NCBI RefSeq assembly: GCF_900103585.1
Contig: NZ_FNHV01000038.1
Coordinates: 1 to 54,704 of the forward strand
Direction of reading: 5' to 3'
Origin: Streptomyces sp. cf386
GTDB lineage: Bacteria > Actinomycetota > Actinomycetes > Streptomycetales > Streptomycetaceae
Length of the DNA stretch: 54,704 nucleotides
Shown here: positions 54,217 through 54,704 of the stretch, in pieces
Layout of the letters: every line of letters starts with the position of its first letter
Position numbering within the stretch: the stretch's first letter is position 1
Translations under genes and position numbers: made by a program
Notes under the pieces: model-generated
Told to the model about the DNA's origin: nothing
Databases searched by the model: none
The model's input: only the letters and a program-made list of their open reading frames with translations

Positions 54217-54704
54217 TCAGCGCACGGGGAAGCCGAAGGAGTAGCCCTGCTCCTTGAGCCACGGCAGGACTTCGCGCAGGGCGGCCACGGTCTGGGAGCG
54301 GTCTCCGCCCGCGTCGTGGAAGAGGAGGGTCGGGCCGTTGGAGATCTCGTTCTTGACGGTGGCGACCATGGCCTCGGTGCCGGGGAGTTCGAAGTCCTTG
54401 GAGTCGATGTTCCAGCCGAGCGGGCGCATTCCGTGGGACGCGGCGAGGTGGCGGCTGTAGGGGGTGAAGGCCCCGCCGGGGGCCCGGTAGTACATCGGCC
54501 GTACGCCCCCGGACGCCTTGGTGATCATGCGCTCGGCGTCCAGGATCTGCTGCGACTGGTAGGCCTCGGACTGCCGGTCCATGGTGACGTCGTGCGAAAC
54601 CGAGTGGTCGCACAGCCGGTGCCCGGCCGCCACCACGTCCTTGACCAGGTCCGGGTGTGCCTGGGCCTGCGTACCCACCATGCAGAACGTGGCCTTCACC
54701 CCGT
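54217..54704 (-). CDS. Polysaccharide deacetylase (NodB domain), 5' part beyond the window
   Basis: The frame runs from beyond the right edge (GVKATFCMVGTQAQAHPDLVKDVVAAGHRLCDHSVSHDVT) to a stop at 54217; 162 codons are visible. NodB motifs present are DHSVSHD (metal-binding His pair), RPMYYRAPGG (RxPxG), NIDSKDF, and LLFHDAGGDRSQTVAAL with the catalytic His. The N-terminal FDDGP motif and any signal peptide lie outside. Such carbohydrate esterase family 4 enzymes remove N- or O-acetyl groups from peptidoglycan or chitin-type polymers. It has the same orientation as the secreted aminopeptidase. Confidence 0.85.
   Translation of the reverse strand, partial: GVKATFCMVGTQAQAHPDLVKDVVAAGHRLCDHSVSHDVTMDRQSEAYQSQQILDAERMITKASGGVRPMYYRAPGGAFTPYSRHLAASHGMRPLGWNIDSKDFELPGTEAMVATVKNEISNGPTLLFHDAGGDRSQTVAALREVLPWLKEQGYSFGFPVR

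Overview
The window is a piece of a Streptomyces (or very close actinomycete) chromosome. Every gene is GC-rich with G or C in nearly all third codon positions. GTG and TTG starts and 4-bp ATGA gene overlaps are common. The block tRNA-Ser(CGA), tadA, tadA-associated gene and upp, with two adjacent SigB-type sigma genes (sigN and sigF), is a familiar Streptomyces core arrangement. The species cannot be named from the sequence alone.

Layout. 1-2.4 kb: a transposase cut by the left edge, rutA, a cysteine-amidohydrolase gene and a decayed flavin reductase. 2.4-6.4 kb: a GtrA membrane protein, an NmrA-like oxidoreductase/HxlR divergon, a MarR/small membrane protein divergon and a DUF2797 gene. 6.5-10.7 kb: an accessory-looking run. 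It contains an EspC/WXG100-like protein, a protein with a WxG segment and a C-terminal papain/C39-like cysteine peptidase domain, and a lipoprotein resembling chagasin-type cysteine-protease inhibitors. An unknown protein, an ABM monooxygenase and a frameshifted pseudogene follow. 10.9-17.1 kb: an operon of response regulator, histidine kinase, GT2-GtrA fusion and GT39 transferase (YkcC/YkcB-like surface glycosylation). 17.2-24.4 kb: two efflux modules, an MFS pump with a TetR regulator and a MarR-MFS-YceI operon whose pump carries carboxypeptidase-regulatory-like domains. 24.5-31.8 kb: core genes (lipoprotein, sigN, sigF, Dabb, tRNA-Ser, tadA, upp, LytR_C). 31.9-37.0 kb: a ParB-fold protein, a HerA-like ATPase, small proteins, HdeD and an HhH-GPD DNA repair protein. 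36.3-41.1 kb: a divergent iron-box promoter between a siderophore-interacting protein and a coupled acylase/GNAT/cupin/SDR operon. 41.3-45.0 kb: a TetR/DUF1772 divergon, a lipoprotein and a CopC-CopD protein. 45.2-51.8 kb: a galactoside operon with an ABC importer, an alpha-galactosidase and a beta-galactosidase. 51.8-54.7 kb: a lipoprotein, a secreted tripeptidyl aminopeptidase and a polysaccharide deacetylase cut by the right edge.

The best candidate for an undescribed system is the EspC-like protein / cysteine-peptidase-like protein / chagasin-like lipoprotein set at 6.5-9.7 kb. It reads as a possible type VII secreted peptidase with a surface-anchored inhibitor as its partner. Several regulatory sites are clear: a near-consensus iron box at 37068-37086, a palindrome over the start codon of an apparently leaderless MFS gene, triple ACATGT palindromes upstream of sigN, and paired palindromes at the MarR and TetR divergons.
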